From Drosophila miranda (taxonomy: Eukaryota; Arthropoda; Insecta; Diptera; Drosophilidae), in assembly GCF_003369915.1 (NCBI RefSeq), contig NC_046674.1, positions 16,058,001 through 16,122,000 on the forward strand: DNA of 64,000 nucleotides. The letters run 5' to 3'. A program made the translations under genes and the position numbers. The first letter of the stretch is position 1; the number at the start of each line of letters is the position of its first letter. Positions 44,260 through 56,161 of the stretch are shown one piece after another. The notes below the pieces were generated by a model that was given only the letters and a program-made list of their open reading frames with translations, was not told the origin of the DNA and did not search any database.

Positions 44260-44420
44260 TTTATTTCTTGATTGTCCTCTTAACATGAGCAGTGCTCTAA
44301 AGCAGAGAAATCCGTCAGTGCTGTAAAACTCTGCGTGGTAGCAGGTCTGTTAGGAGTAACATTGGTCTGTAAATTTGAATGAATAACAGATGTGTAAGAG
44401 CTTCATGTTTTTATAGTAAA
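44260..44420 (-). promoter_or_regulatory. Adi1 leader with TATA-like element, overlapping the Ankmy2 poly(A) signal
   Basis: On the minus strand CTATAAAAAC lies at about 44,407-44,416 and initiator-like TCATTC at 44,377-44,382, about 35 bp downstream. AATAAA, the only clear poly(A) signal for Ankmy2, is at 44,260-44,265, just 17 bp upstream of the Adi1 ATG. The end of the Ankmy2 transcript and the Adi1 leader would therefore overlap. The same layout recurs in each unit. Confidence 0.35.
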
Positions 44421-44457
44421 TATATTTCCATTAAAAAAGAAACACTTGACATAGCGA

Positions 44458-45796
44458 TTACGCCGACAGCTTGGATAGCTGCTCCTGCAGCTCTGAGGTA
44501 TCAATGGGCCCCTTCGACTGGACCTGGGTCGTGGCTCCAGCCAGCGAGGCGGCCAAGAGTCGGGCACAGCTCTTCTTGTGCATGAACCAGTGCAGACGCT
44601 GGCACTCCCGATCGCAATACTGCACCGCCTTGCACTTGGAGCACTTCTTGTCAGGCTTCTCTTGTCCACAGGTGCTGCAGTAGCTGGTTTCGTCCTGCAA
44701 AATGCCAAATGTTGAGCGATTGGAATGCTTTTCAATGAGAACAACAGATAAAACCCACCACAAAGCCGCGCATTCCGTTGATGGCATTGCGGAGGATAAC
44801 CAGTGCCGGCGGGGCATCCTTGCCTCCAAATTGGGTGGCTATCTGCCTGAAGATGGTGCACTCCCGCACGGGAAACTCCCGCGCACACTCCCTTAACGTG
44901 TACTCCACGTAGTCCAGCTGGCCCTGTTTGTTTTCCTTAAGCACCCGCTTCACGAACAGCTCGATAAAGTCGTTCTTGTTTACCTCCGGCTCGCCTCCGC
45001 CAGTCTTCTCCTTGTGTTGCGCCTTGAACTGCTCCTCACAGCGGATCAGCTCTGCCACGATCCAGCCCTGGTAGTGGAACTTGAAGGCCAGAAGCTCGTT
45101 CATGTCGTGTGTCTTCTGCATCTCCTTCTCGCACATTAGTGCCAGGGTTTTGCGCAGGTTGCTCAGTATCCTGAGAAGTCCTAGGGACTGGGCGTTCAGT
45201 GCGATTCTCACGGGATGCAGATTGATTTCGATGACAAAGGTGTGAAAGGCTGATAGCAGCGCAGGCGGAATTAACGGCTCCGTTTGCTGGCCGTGCGCCT
45301 GTGTGTAGTACTCCAGTCCAGATCGGGTAATATAGTTGTTAATTGTCTCCACGCAGGCATGGTTTCCCACGAAGGCGGCCATCTGTGAGGCGGTGCGCGA
45401 GACGCTGTTGATGCTGCTCGGATTGATGCCGGCATCCAGCAGCTGGCGGCACACGTCAGTGCTGCCGGACAGGGCCGCAAAGTGCAAAGGTGTATAGTCG
45501 GTCCCATGCTGATTCAAGTGGACATCGGCGCCCTGTTGGGGGAAAAGGGTGGTGTTTGAGAGATCATTCCGCTACTGCGATGTGGACAAACTCACCATGC
45601 CTAGCAGTATTTGCACAGCCTCTTTGTTGCCTTTGAAGCTCGCACACGCCAGAAGCGACATGCCCGTGACGTCCACAAAGTTAACGTCCTTCAGCTGGCA
45701 GAACAGCTGCGTGAACCCACTCTTGTCATTCTTGGCTATGCGCTCCAGCAGCAGTTGTATATCGTCCAGTTGGGAGCTCTTGCTGTACGCGGCCAT
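44458..45796 (-). CDS. Ankmy2: ANKMY2-like ankyrin-repeat / MYND zinc-finger protein (array unit 1)
   Basis: Three exons, 403 aa: 45596-45796, 44759-45532 and 44458-44694, with GT-AG introns of 63 and 64 bp in frame. Residues about 10-170 carry three ankyrin repeats (TGMSLLACASFKGN; DYTPLHFAALSGSTDVCRQL; SRTASQMAAFVGNHACVETI). A helical middle domain follows, then a C-terminal MYND zinc finger (CSTCGQEK, CSKCKAVQYC, CQRLHWFMHKKSC) with all Cys/His ligands. Domain order and length match vertebrate ANKMY2 (about 440 aa), which interacts with FKBP38 and helps bring adenylyl cyclases to cilia in Hedgehog control; the fly role is not known to me. Unit-1 variants are C33, V43, G66 and K269. A Motif 7-like CATCGCTA (minus strand, 45,891-45,898) lies about 95 bp upstream of the ATG. 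Confidence 0.9.
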
Positions 45797-46218
45797 ATCG
45801 AGTGGGGTTTATTTCCTATTTGCAAGGATTTTAGTCAGAAAAATGAACAAAATTGAAGGAAAATTCACGGTTTCCAGCGTGCAGTAGAAATAGCGATGGG
45901 ATGTAAGAAGTGCGATAGTTCAGAGCCTTACAGCACTGTTTCTATTTAAAAGTATTGATATATGTGATAGATGCATCAACATCTCAAACTGCCGCGAACA
46001 TTCGAAAACTTAATATTTTTCACGGCAGTAAACGAAATAATATGTTCACCGTAATTGATTTTTAATCAGTGATTTTTAAACAGTATTATTAGCTAGCTAA
46101 GACTCTCATCTCTGAAAATATAATTTTATGAAGAATAAAATATTTCGAATGGTGGGAATTGATGAGATTTTTGTCCTATTTTGTATATTCCATTTATTCT
46201 AAATAGGTAAAAAACAGA
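45797..46218 (-). promoter_or_regulatory. Ankmy2 5' flank and end of array unit 1
   Basis: Non-coding, with Motif 7-like CATCGCTA at 45,891-45,898 (minus strand) and TATCGC at about 45,912. The rest is AT-rich up to the junction with unit 2. Each unit keeps the full flank, so each gene copy should have its own promoter. Confidence 0.4.
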
Positions 46219-48612
46219 AGATAACAATTTTATTATATTTAATTTATTGTTTTCGCGGCGTGCCCAGAGTGGGAGGAAAAAAATAGTTACTCCACGTTTG
46301 GAAAATTTCGGAAAATATTGTTGTGGCCGCGGCCGGAGCAAAAAAAAAAAGGTTAAAGGCTGCTCTCTATATACTTATTTAGTTGTATTTTCTTTACAAC
46401 GACGCGCAGCAACCGCTCGGTTCAAAAAATTTTGAGAATTTGATAATATGTGGGTAGTGATGTAAAAACACATCGAGCATCGATGTTTTTTGCCGATATT
46501 TACCGATGTTTTCCGGTGTTTTTGCCTGTACCGATGTTGAGCGATGCATCGATGTTTTGCAAAACATCGATCAATTAATTTAAAATCTGTAAGCAGCAAC
46601 GCAGCAATACCAAAGTAAGTAAACATATTTGACTTAAAATGAATCAAATTTACTATAGATGGTATACATTTGTTTAAATATGAAACTGGGAACGCCAGTT
46701 TGAAACATCGGTCATACATCGATGCATCGAAGAATCAATCCGACGTATCAATCCAACATCGATACAATATACCGTCCGACCCTCAGAAATATACCGAAAC
46801 ATACCGCCTCCTTTTCAAAATATACCGTAAATATACTGACGAATTCAAGTTCTATTTTACATATTCCTCGTTTTCGATATTCCGACGAATATTACTAGCT
46901 ATATAGAACATTTAGCCATGCCCACATAATTTTATCCGATTGATAAATCACTTTCCTACAAGAATGGTTAAATTTAAGTTCTCATCTTTATTGGATTGTT
47001 CAAAAAAGGGTCAACAACCATGCTCACAAAACTAATGTTTTTACATGGTAGTTACACGCTGACTACACATGTTCTACATTTTTATGTAATATTCAAAAGT
47101 GACACCTGAAACGCGTACGTTTAGACGTTTTTTCATATAAGCCCAATGGAAGCGCCAGTGTGAAAACCGTCCGTTATCCACTTTTGGACATGTATTTTTT
47201 CCGACATTTTTGAAAAGCTTAGATTTTCACAGCAAACGATCAGAAACTCGATGTTGTTCCCGAATTAGAATTCGATGTGGCCTGGGACATGGCTCTATGT
47301 GACATATCTACATTGGTGCATGGGGCAAGAGGGTGAGGCCATATAGCGTCCTTGATACGATATACGGTCTGACTCTCAGTAATATAATGGAATATACCTT
47401 CTCATTTATTAATATACCGTAAATATACCACCCTACTTAAGCAAGTAAGCCGCGGACTATTGTATTGTATATTCTTATATCCTTCCATTTACTTACCAAC
47501 CAAAATTTCCACGATATCTTTCATCTGAACTTCCAAAAATTTAATCATATTCGTGGAGTGTATTGTAATACCCACTGTTTAATCGTTCTCTATCCATGAT
47601 CGGAAATCATTTTTCTCGATTTGGACATTCTGTCCAATGTAACTGGATATCTGGGCCCCTCAGCCCGGAACACAAAGTTTTATCCGAGTAATAAATCAAT
47701 TTCTATACAATACTGGCTAATTTGAACGATCCACTTTATTAAATAGCTCAGAATATTAGGTTTCAACAAAAAAATCCTTTTTTTACATGGCAACTACACG
47801 GTAACTACACACTTGCCACATATCAACAACATATTTACGGAGTATGCTTTTTTATACAACCATACAAACCATAAGCTGCAAAATTGCGTTGAAAAAGCTT
47901 TCACTTGTGTCTGCATTCATTGAACCCTTAACTCTGTAATATCTTTCCCTAGGGTAAGCGGAATGAAGCTCATTCCCTTGCTATGTTTCGGGACACTGCT
48001 GCTATCAATACTATCGACTAGATAATCGCTAGCACTGCGCGCCAAAGTGGAATTTTTTGAATGTGAATAAGTGACAAGGGTATGAATGAAATCCAGTGGA
48101 ATAAATTGGGAAAAACCATATCTATCAGATTGCCGAACGGATCATTAATAAAGCCAGAACGAACATATGAAATTGCAAATAATTTTCCCCTTAAACGCGC
48201 CTACCCATTCTTTCACTCTCTCTGTCTCTTCGTAGAGCATGTTGCGCCCCTGGCGGAGGGAAGCGAGATAGCAGCAAAGCAGGTGTTGGTGTGAGAAGTG
48301 AAAAAGAGAGAGACAGACGTAGCGGAATAACTAACCATCGGGGTTCCTCTCCTTCTCTCTATGTGTTTTATGTTAAAGAGATCCCCCTCACCAGAGTATC
48401 CATCAAATTAATTCGTCCCGTTTGCAAACAGCGAAACAGAGGGATGGAGAGTATGCGGCAGTCATCGGCTCCGAGATTCATTCCGGGACTTACTTATATT
48501 CTCGCTTGTGGCAATTAAAATTTTTTTAAACCAGTAGAATTTTAGTTGAAGGTTTAATATTTATACAAATTTAAAAATACACATAAGTTGGTATATATGT
48601 ATAAAATGCACA

Positions 48613-49426
48613 TTAGACCTGGTTTAATTGCACAAAACTCTCAGCTTGATGCTTCAGGTAGGACTTGCGGCAATCCAAATCATCTGCGGGACGATTATGT
48701 GGGGTCCAGACGGGTTCTCCAACGAAATACCGACGGGCTTTGATAAAGTTCTATGGGGATACGAGAGTAACGATTAGAAAACAATAATTTTGCCATAAGG
48801 AATGCAATTTACATTAGAGTCCAACGTGAAACGATGGTAGATACCCGCCGGAATAATAATCAAATCTCCTTTAACCACTTGTATTCTCAGCCACTGCTCC
48901 TCGTTGCTGAAACGACGAAAAATTACCATTTTGAGCAAATTCCGAATAAACAGTCGCTAGATAACCTACTCGCGGACATCGAAGTAGCCCGATCCATCCA
49001 ATACCAAACGTATCTCCTCGTCCGTATGCAGATGTTCCGTAAAAAAGTTCTTCAGCTTATTGGCGTAGTCCGGAAGGCACTTCTCCGAGCAGGTGATCTG
49101 CAACGAAGAGGAGATTAACAGGTGCTCTCTAAACGGACTCAGATCTTGCCTCATCATCGTAGGTATAGCCACGTTTGGCCCGCAGCTCCCCTAGAATCGC
49201 GTCGTTTTGGTAATCGTCAGCGTTGATCTGCCGGAAAGAAACGATCGTTTAAGATAAGCTTACTTCAAGGTCAGTCCAAAGTAAATGGAATCACACATGC
49301 CTTGAAATATTCCACGCCCGTCTTCTGGTACAGTTCAGGAAGCTCCAGATAGTCCGGCGGACTGCGATGATGCTCCAGTCGCTGATCGGTCTCCTGCTCG
49401 TCGTCCATAAACCATACTTTCACCAT
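48613..49426 (-). CDS. Adi1: Acireductone dioxygenase (array unit 2)
   Basis: Same five-exon structure as unit 1: 49301-49426, 49150-49227, 48970-49097, 48813-48906 and 48613-48750. I found no amino-acid differences from the unit-1 protein. Both GC-AG introns are conserved, and all metal ligands are present. It is apparently intact although the Ankmy2 gene in the same unit is broken. Confidence 0.92.
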
Positions 49427-49640
49427 TTTTTAATAATAAATATTTATTTCTTGATTGTCCTCTTAACATGAGCAGTGCTCTAAAGCAGAGAAATCCGTCA
49501 GTGCTGTAAAACTCTGCGTGGTAGCAGGTCTGTTAGGAGTAACATTGGTCTGTAAATTTGAATGAATAACAGATGTGTAAGAGCTTCATGTTTTTATAGT
49601 AAATATATTTCCATTAAAAAAGAAACACTTGACATAGCGA

Positions 49641-50978
49641 TTACGCCGACAGCTTGGATAGCTGCTCCTGCAGCTCTGAGGTATCAATGGGCCCCTTCGA
49701 CTGGACCTGGGTCGTGGCTCCAGCCAGCGAGGCGGCCAAGAGTCGGGCACAGCTCTTCTTGTGCATGAACCAGTGCAGACGCTGGCACTCCCGATCGCAA
49801 TACTGCACCGCCTTGCACTTGGAGCACTTCTTGTCAGGCTTCTCTTGTCCACAGGTGCTGCAGTAGCTGGTTTCGTCCTGCAAAATGCCAAATGTTGAGC
49901 GATTGGAATGCTTTTCAATGAGAACAACAGATAAAACCCACCACAAAGCCGCGCATTCCGTTGATGGCATTGCGGAGGATAACCAGTGCCGGCGGGGCAT
50001 CCTTGCCTCCAAATTGGGTGGCTATCTGCCTGAAGATGGTGCACTCCCGCACGGGAAACTCCCGCGCACACTCCCTTAACGTGTACTCCACGTAGTCCAG
50101 CTGGCCCTGTTTGTTTTCCTTAAGCACCCGCTTCACGAACAGCTCGATAAAGTCGTTCTTGTTTACCTCCGGCTCGCCTCCGCCAGTCTTCTCCTTGTGT
50201 TGCGCCTTGAACTGCTCCTCACAGCGGATCAGCTCTGCCACGATCCAGCCCTGGTAGTGGAACTTGAAGGCCAGAAGCTCGTTCATGTCGTGTGTCTTCT
50301 GCATCTCCTTCTCGCACATTAGTGCCAGGGTTTTGCGCAGGTTGCTCAGTATCCTGAGAAGTCCTAGGGACTGGGCGTTCAGTGCGATTCTCACGGGATG
50401 CAGATTGATTTCGATGACAAAGGTGTGAAAGGCTGATAGCAGCGCAGGCGGAATTAACGGCTCCGTTTGCTGGCCGTGCGCCTGTGTGTAGTACTCCAGT
50501 CCAGATCGGGTAATATAGTTGTTAATTGTCTCCACGCAGGCATGGTTTCCCACGAAGGCGGCCATCTGTGAGGCGGTGCGCGAGACGCTGTTGATGCTGC
50601 TCGGATTGATGCCGGCATCCAGCAGCTGGCGGCACACGTCAGTGCTGCCGGACAGGGCCGCAAAGTGCAAAGGTGTATAGTCGGTCCCATGCTGATTCAA
50701 GTGGACATCGGCGCCCTGTTGGGGGAAAAGGGTGGTGTTTGAGAGATCATTCCGCTACTGCGATGTGGACAAACTCACCATGCTAGCAGTATTTGCACAG
50801 CCTCTTTGTTGCCTTTGAAGCTCGCACACGCCAGAAGCGACATGCCCGTGACGTCCACAAAGTTAACGTCCTTCAGCTGGCAGAACAGCTGCGTGAACCC
50901 ACTCTTGTCATTCTTGGCTATGCGCTCCAGCAGCAGTTGTATATCGTCCAGTTGGGAGCTCTTGCTGTACGCGGCCAT
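49641..50978 (-). pseudogene. Ankmy2: ANKMY2-like gene with frameshift (array unit 2)
   Basis: Exons equivalent to unit 1 are 50779-50978, 49942-50715 and 49641-49877. Exon 1 is one base short: the codon-66 region reads catgctagcag where units 1, 3 and 4 have one more base. With normal splicing the frame shifts at residue 66 and stops about 6 codons into exon 2, removing most ankyrin repeats and the MYND finger. The other exons are intact and identical in protein to unit 1. Either this copy is a very young pseudogene or the base is a sequencing error. It carries the unit-1-type variants C33, V43 and K269. Confidence 0.8.
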
Positions 50979-53794
50979 ATCGAGTGGGGTTTATTTCCTA
51001 TTTGCAAGGATTTTAGTCAGAAAAATGAACAAAATTGAAGGAAAATTCACGGTTTCCAGCGTGCAGTAGAAATAGCGATGGGATGTAAGAAGTGCGATAG
51101 TTCAGAGCCTTACAGCACTGTTTCTATTTAAAAGTATTGATATATGTGATAGATGCATCAACATCTCAAACTGCCGCGAACATTCGAAAACTTAATATTT
51201 TTCACGGCAGTAAACGAAATAATATGTTCACCGTAATTGATTTTTAATCAGTGATTTTTAAACAGTATTATTAGCTAGCTAAGACTCTCATCTCTGAAAA
51301 TATAATTTTATGAAGAATAAAATATTTCGAATGGTGGGAATTGATGAGATTTTTGTCCTATTTTGTATATTCCATTTATTCTAAATAGGTAAAAAACAGA
51401 AGATAACAATTTTATTATATTTAATTTATTGTTTTCGCGGCGTGCCCAGAGTGGGAGGAAAAAAATAGTTACTCCACGTTTGGAAAATTTCGGAAAATAT
51501 TGTTGTGGCCGCGGCCGGAGCAAAAAAAAAAAGGTTAAAGGCTGCTCTCTATATACTTATTTAGTTGTATTTTCTTTACAACGACGCGCAGCAACCGCTC
51601 GGTTCAAAAAATTTTGAGAATTTGATAATATGTGGGTAGTGATGTAAAAACACATCGAGCATCGATGTTTTTTGCCGATATTTACCGATGTTTTCCGGTG
51701 TTTTTGCCTGTACCGATGTTGAGCGATGCATCGATGTTTTGCAAAACATCGATCAATTAATTTAAAATCTGTAAGCAGCAACGCAGCAATACCAAAGTAA
51801 GTAAACATATTTGACTTAAAATGAATCAAATTTACTATAGATGGTATACATTTGTTTAAATATGAAACTGGGAACGCCAGTTTGAAACATCGGTCATACA
51901 TCGATGCATCGAAGAATCAATCCGACGTATCAATCCAACATCGATACAATATACCGTCCGACCCTCAGAAATATACCGAAACATACCGCCTCCTTTTCAA
52001 AATATACCGTAAATATACTGACGAATTCAAGTTCTATTTTACATATTCCTCGTTTTCGATATTCCGACGAATATTACTAGCTATATAGAACATTTAGCCA
52101 TGCCCACATAATTTTATCCGATTGATAAATCACTTTCCTACAAGAATGGTTAAATTTAAGTTCTCATCTTTATTGGATTGTTCAAAAAAGGGTCAACAAC
52201 CATGCTCACAAAACTAATGTTTTTACATGGTAGTTACACGCTGACTACACATGTTCTACATTTTTATGTAATATTCAAAAGTGACACCTGAAACGCGTAC
52301 GTTTAGACGTTTTTTCATATAAGCCCAATGGAAGCGCCAGTGTGAAAACCGTCCGTTATCCACTTTTGGACATGTATTTTTTCCGACATTTTTGAAAAGC
52401 TTAGATTTTCACAGCAAACGATCAGAAACTCGATGTTGTTCCCGAATTAGAATTCGATGTGGCCTGGGACATGGCTCTATGTGACATATCTACATTGGTG
52501 CATGGGGCAAGAGGGTGAGGCCATATAGCGTCCTTGATACGATATACGGTCTGACTCTCAGTAATATAATGGAATATACCTTCTCATTTATTAATATACC
52601 GTAAATATACCACCCTACTTAAGCAAGTAAGCCGCGGACTATTGTATTGTATATTCTTATATCCTTCCATTTACTTACCAACCAAAATTTCCACGATATC
52701 TTTCATCTGAACTTCCAAAAATTTAATCATATTCGTGGAGTGTATTGTAATACCCACTGTTTAATCGTTCTCTATCCATGATCGGAAATCATTTTTCTCG
52801 ATTTGGACATTCTGTCCAATGTAACTGGATATCTGGGCCCCTCAGCCCGGAACACAAAGTTTTATCCGAGTAATAAATCAATTTCTATACAATACTGGCT
52901 AATTTGAACGATCCACTTTATTAAATAGCTCAGAATATTAGGTTTCAACAAAAAAATCCTTTTTTTACATGGCAACTACACGGTAACTACACACTTGCCA
53001 CATATCAACAACATATTTACGGAGTATGCTTTTTTATACAACCATACAAACCATAAGCTGCAAAATTGCGTTGAAAAAGCTTTCACTTGTGTCTGCATTC
53101 ATTGAACCCTTAACTCTGTAATATCTTTCCCTAGGGTAAGCGGAATGAAGCTCATTCCCTTGCTATGTTTCGGGACACTGCTGCTATCAATACTATCGAC
53201 TAGATAATCGCTAGCACTGCGCGCCAAAGTGGAATTTTTTGAATGTGAATAAGTGACAAGGGTATGAATGAAATCCAGTGGAATAAATTGGGAAAAACCA
53301 TATCTATCAGATTGCCGAACGGATCATTAATAAAGCCAGAACGAACATATGAAATTGCAAATAATTTTCCCCTTAAACGCGCCTACCCATTCTTTCACTC
53401 TCTCTGTCTCTTCGTAGAGCATGTTGCGCCCCTGGCGGAGGGAAGCGAGATAGCAGCAAAGCAGGTGTTGGTGTGAGAAGTGAAAAAGAGAGAGACAGAC
53501 GTAGCGGAATAACTAACCATCGGGGTTCCTCTCCTTCTCTCTATGTGTTTTATGTTAAAGAGATCCCCCTCACCAGAGTATCCATCAAATTAATTCGTCC
53601 CGTTTGCAAACAGCGAAACAGAGGGATGGAGAGTATGCGGCAGTCATCGGCTCCGAGATTCATTCCGGGACTTACTTATATTCTCGCTTGTGGCAATTAA
53701 AATTTTTTTAAACCAGTAGAATTTTAGTTGAAGGTTTAATATTTATACAAATTTAAAAATACACATAAGTTGGTATATATGTATAAAATGCACA

Positions 53795-54608
53795 TTAGAC
53801 CTGGTTTAATTGCACAAAACTCTCAGCTTGATGCTTCAGGTAGGACTTGCGGCAATCCAAATCATCTGCGGGACGATTATGTGGGGTCCAGACGGGTTCT
53901 CCAACGAAATACCGACGGGCTTTGATAAAGTTCTATGGGGATACGAGAGTAACGATTAGAAAACAATAATTTTGCCATAAGGAATGCAATTTACATTAGA
54001 GTCCAACGTGAAACGATGGTAGATACCCGCCGGAATAATAATCAAATCTCCTTTAACCACTTGTATTCTCAGCCACTGCTCCTCGTTGCTGAAACGACGA
54101 AAAATTACCATTTTGAGCAAATTCCGAATAAACAGTCGCTAGATAACCTACTCGCGGACATCGAAGTAGCCCGATCCATCCAATACCAAACGTATCTCCT
54201 CGTCCGTATGCAGATGTTCCGTAAAAAAGTTCTTCAGCTTATTGGCGTAGTCCGGAAGGCACTTCTCCGAGCAGGTGATCTGCAACGAAGAGGAGATTAA
54301 CAGGTGCTCTCTAAACGGACTCAGATCTTGCCTCATCATCGTAGGTATAGCCACGTTTGGCCCGCAGCTCCCCTAGAATCGCGTCGTTTTGGTAATCGTC
54401 AGCGTTGATCTGCCGGAAAGAAACGATCGTTTAAGATAAGCTTACTTCAAGGTCAGTCCAAAGTAAATGGAATCACACATGCCTTGAAATATTCCACGCC
54501 CGTCTTCTGGTACAGTTCAGGAAGCTCCAGATAGTCCGGCGGACTGCGATGATGCTCCAGTCGCTGATCGGTCTCCTGCTCGTCGTCCATAAACCATACT
54601 TTCACCAT
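53795..54608 (-). CDS. Adi1: Acireductone dioxygenase (array unit 3)
   Basis: Exons are 54483-54608, 54332-54409, 54152-54279, 53995-54088 and 53795-53932. The protein appears identical to unit 1, with H90, H92, E96 and H135 and the two GC-AG introns. It is intact. Confidence 0.92.
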
Positions 54609-54822
54609 TTTTTAATAATAAATATTTATTTCTTGATTGTCCTCTTAACATGAGCAGTGCTCTAAAGCAGAGAAATCCGTCAGTGCTGTAAAACTCTGCG
54701 TGGTAGCAGGTCTGTTAGGAGTAACATTGGTCTGTAAATTTGAATGAATAACAGATGTGTAAGAGCTTCATGTTTTTATAGTAAATATATTTCCATTAAA
54801 AAAGAAACACTTGTCATAGCGA

Positions 54823-56161
54823 TTACGCCGACAGCTTGGATAGCTGCTCCTGCAGCTCTGAGGTATCAATGGGCCCCTTCGACTGGACCTGGGTCGTGGC
54901 TCCAGCCAGCGAGGCGGCCAAGAGTCGGGCACAGCTCTTCTTGTGCATGAACCAGTGCAGACGCTGGCACTCCCGATCGCAATACTGCACCGCCTTGCAC
55001 TTGGAGCACTTCTTGTCAGGCTTCTCTTGTCCACAGGTGCTGCAGTAGCTGGTTTCGTCCTGCAAAATGCCAAATGTTGAGCGATTGGAATGCTTTTCAA
55101 TGAGAACAACAGATAAAACCCACCACAAAGCCGCGCATTCCGTTGATGGCATTGCGGAGGATAACCAGTGCCGGCGGGGCATCCTTGCCTCCAAATTGGG
55201 TGGCTATCTGCCTGAAGATGGTGCACTCCCGCACGGGAAACTCCCGCGCACACTCCCTTAACGTGTACTCCACGTAGTCCAGCTGGCCCTGTTCGTTTTC
55301 CTTAAGCACCCGCTTCACGAACAGCTCGATAAAGTCGTTCTTGTTTACCTCCGGCTCGCCTCCGCCAGTCTTCTCCTTGTGTTGCGCCTTGAACTGCTCC
55401 TCACAGCGGATCAGCTCTGCCACGATCCAGCCCTGGTAGTGGAACTTGAAGGCCAGAAGCTCGTTCATGTCGTGTGTCTTCTGCATCTCCTTCTCGCACA
55501 TTAGTGCCAGGGTTTTGCGCAGGTTGCTCAGTATCCTGAGAAGTCCTAGGGACTGGGCGTTCAGTGCGATTCTCACGGGATGCAGATTGATTTCGATGAC
55601 AAAGGTGTGAAAGGCTGATAGCAGCGCAGGCGGAATTAACGGCTCCGTTTGCTGGCCGTGCGCCTGTGTGTAGTACTCCAGTCCAGATCGGGTAATATAG
55701 TTGTTAATTGTCTCCACGCAGGCATGGTTTCCCACGAAGGCGGCCATCTGTGAGGCGGTGCGCGAGACGCTGTTGATGCTGCTCGGATTGATGCCGGCAT
55801 CCAGCAGCTGGCGGCACACGTCAGTGCTGCCGGACAGGGCCGCAAAGTGCAAAGGTGTATAGTCGGTCCCATGCTGATTCAAGTGGACATCGGCGCCCTG
55901 TTGGGGGAAAAGGGTGGTGTTTGGGAGATCATTCCGCTACTGCGATGTGGACAAACTCACCATGTCTAGCAGTATTTGCACAGCCTCTTTGTTGCCTTTG
56001 AAGCTCGCACACGCCAGAAGCGACATGCCCGTGTCGTCCACAAAGTTAACGTCCTTCAGCTGGCTGAACAGCTGCGTGAACCCACTCTTGTCATTCTTGG
56101 CTATGCGCTCCAGCAGCAGTTGTATATCGTCCAGTTGGGAGCTCTTGCTGTACGCGGCCAT
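54823..56161 (-). CDS. Ankmy2: ANKMY2-like ankyrin/MYND protein (array unit 3)
   Basis: Exons are 55961-56161, 55124-55897 and 54823-55059, giving 403 aa, intact. It differs from unit 1 by C33S, V43D, G66D and K269E, all replacements. It also has one base change in intron 1 (55,924). D43 and D66 fall in or beside the first ankyrin repeat. The MYND finger is unchanged. Confidence 0.9.

Larger units (their letters stand above)
41029..46218 (-). repeat. Tandem array unit 1 (5,190 bp)
   Basis: First of five head-to-tail units; the following units begin at 46219, 51401, 56584 and 61767. The left junction with unique sequence lies at AGATAACAATTT. This unit has an extra TATTGTT (7 bp) in its first 30 bp and a private G at 41231 (C in the others). 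From left to right it contains an ATCGAT-rich block, repeat family 1, repeat family 2, Adi1 (-) and Ankmy2 (-). Confidence 0.97.
46219..51400 (-). repeat. Tandem array unit 2 (5,182 bp)
   Basis: Near-identical to unit 1 apart from loss of the 7-bp TATTGTT, C at 46,414, G at 47,051 (shared with unit 3) and a 1-bp deletion at about 50,782. Family 1 repeat is at about 46,753-48,073 and family 2 at about 48,078-48,518. Confidence 0.97.
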
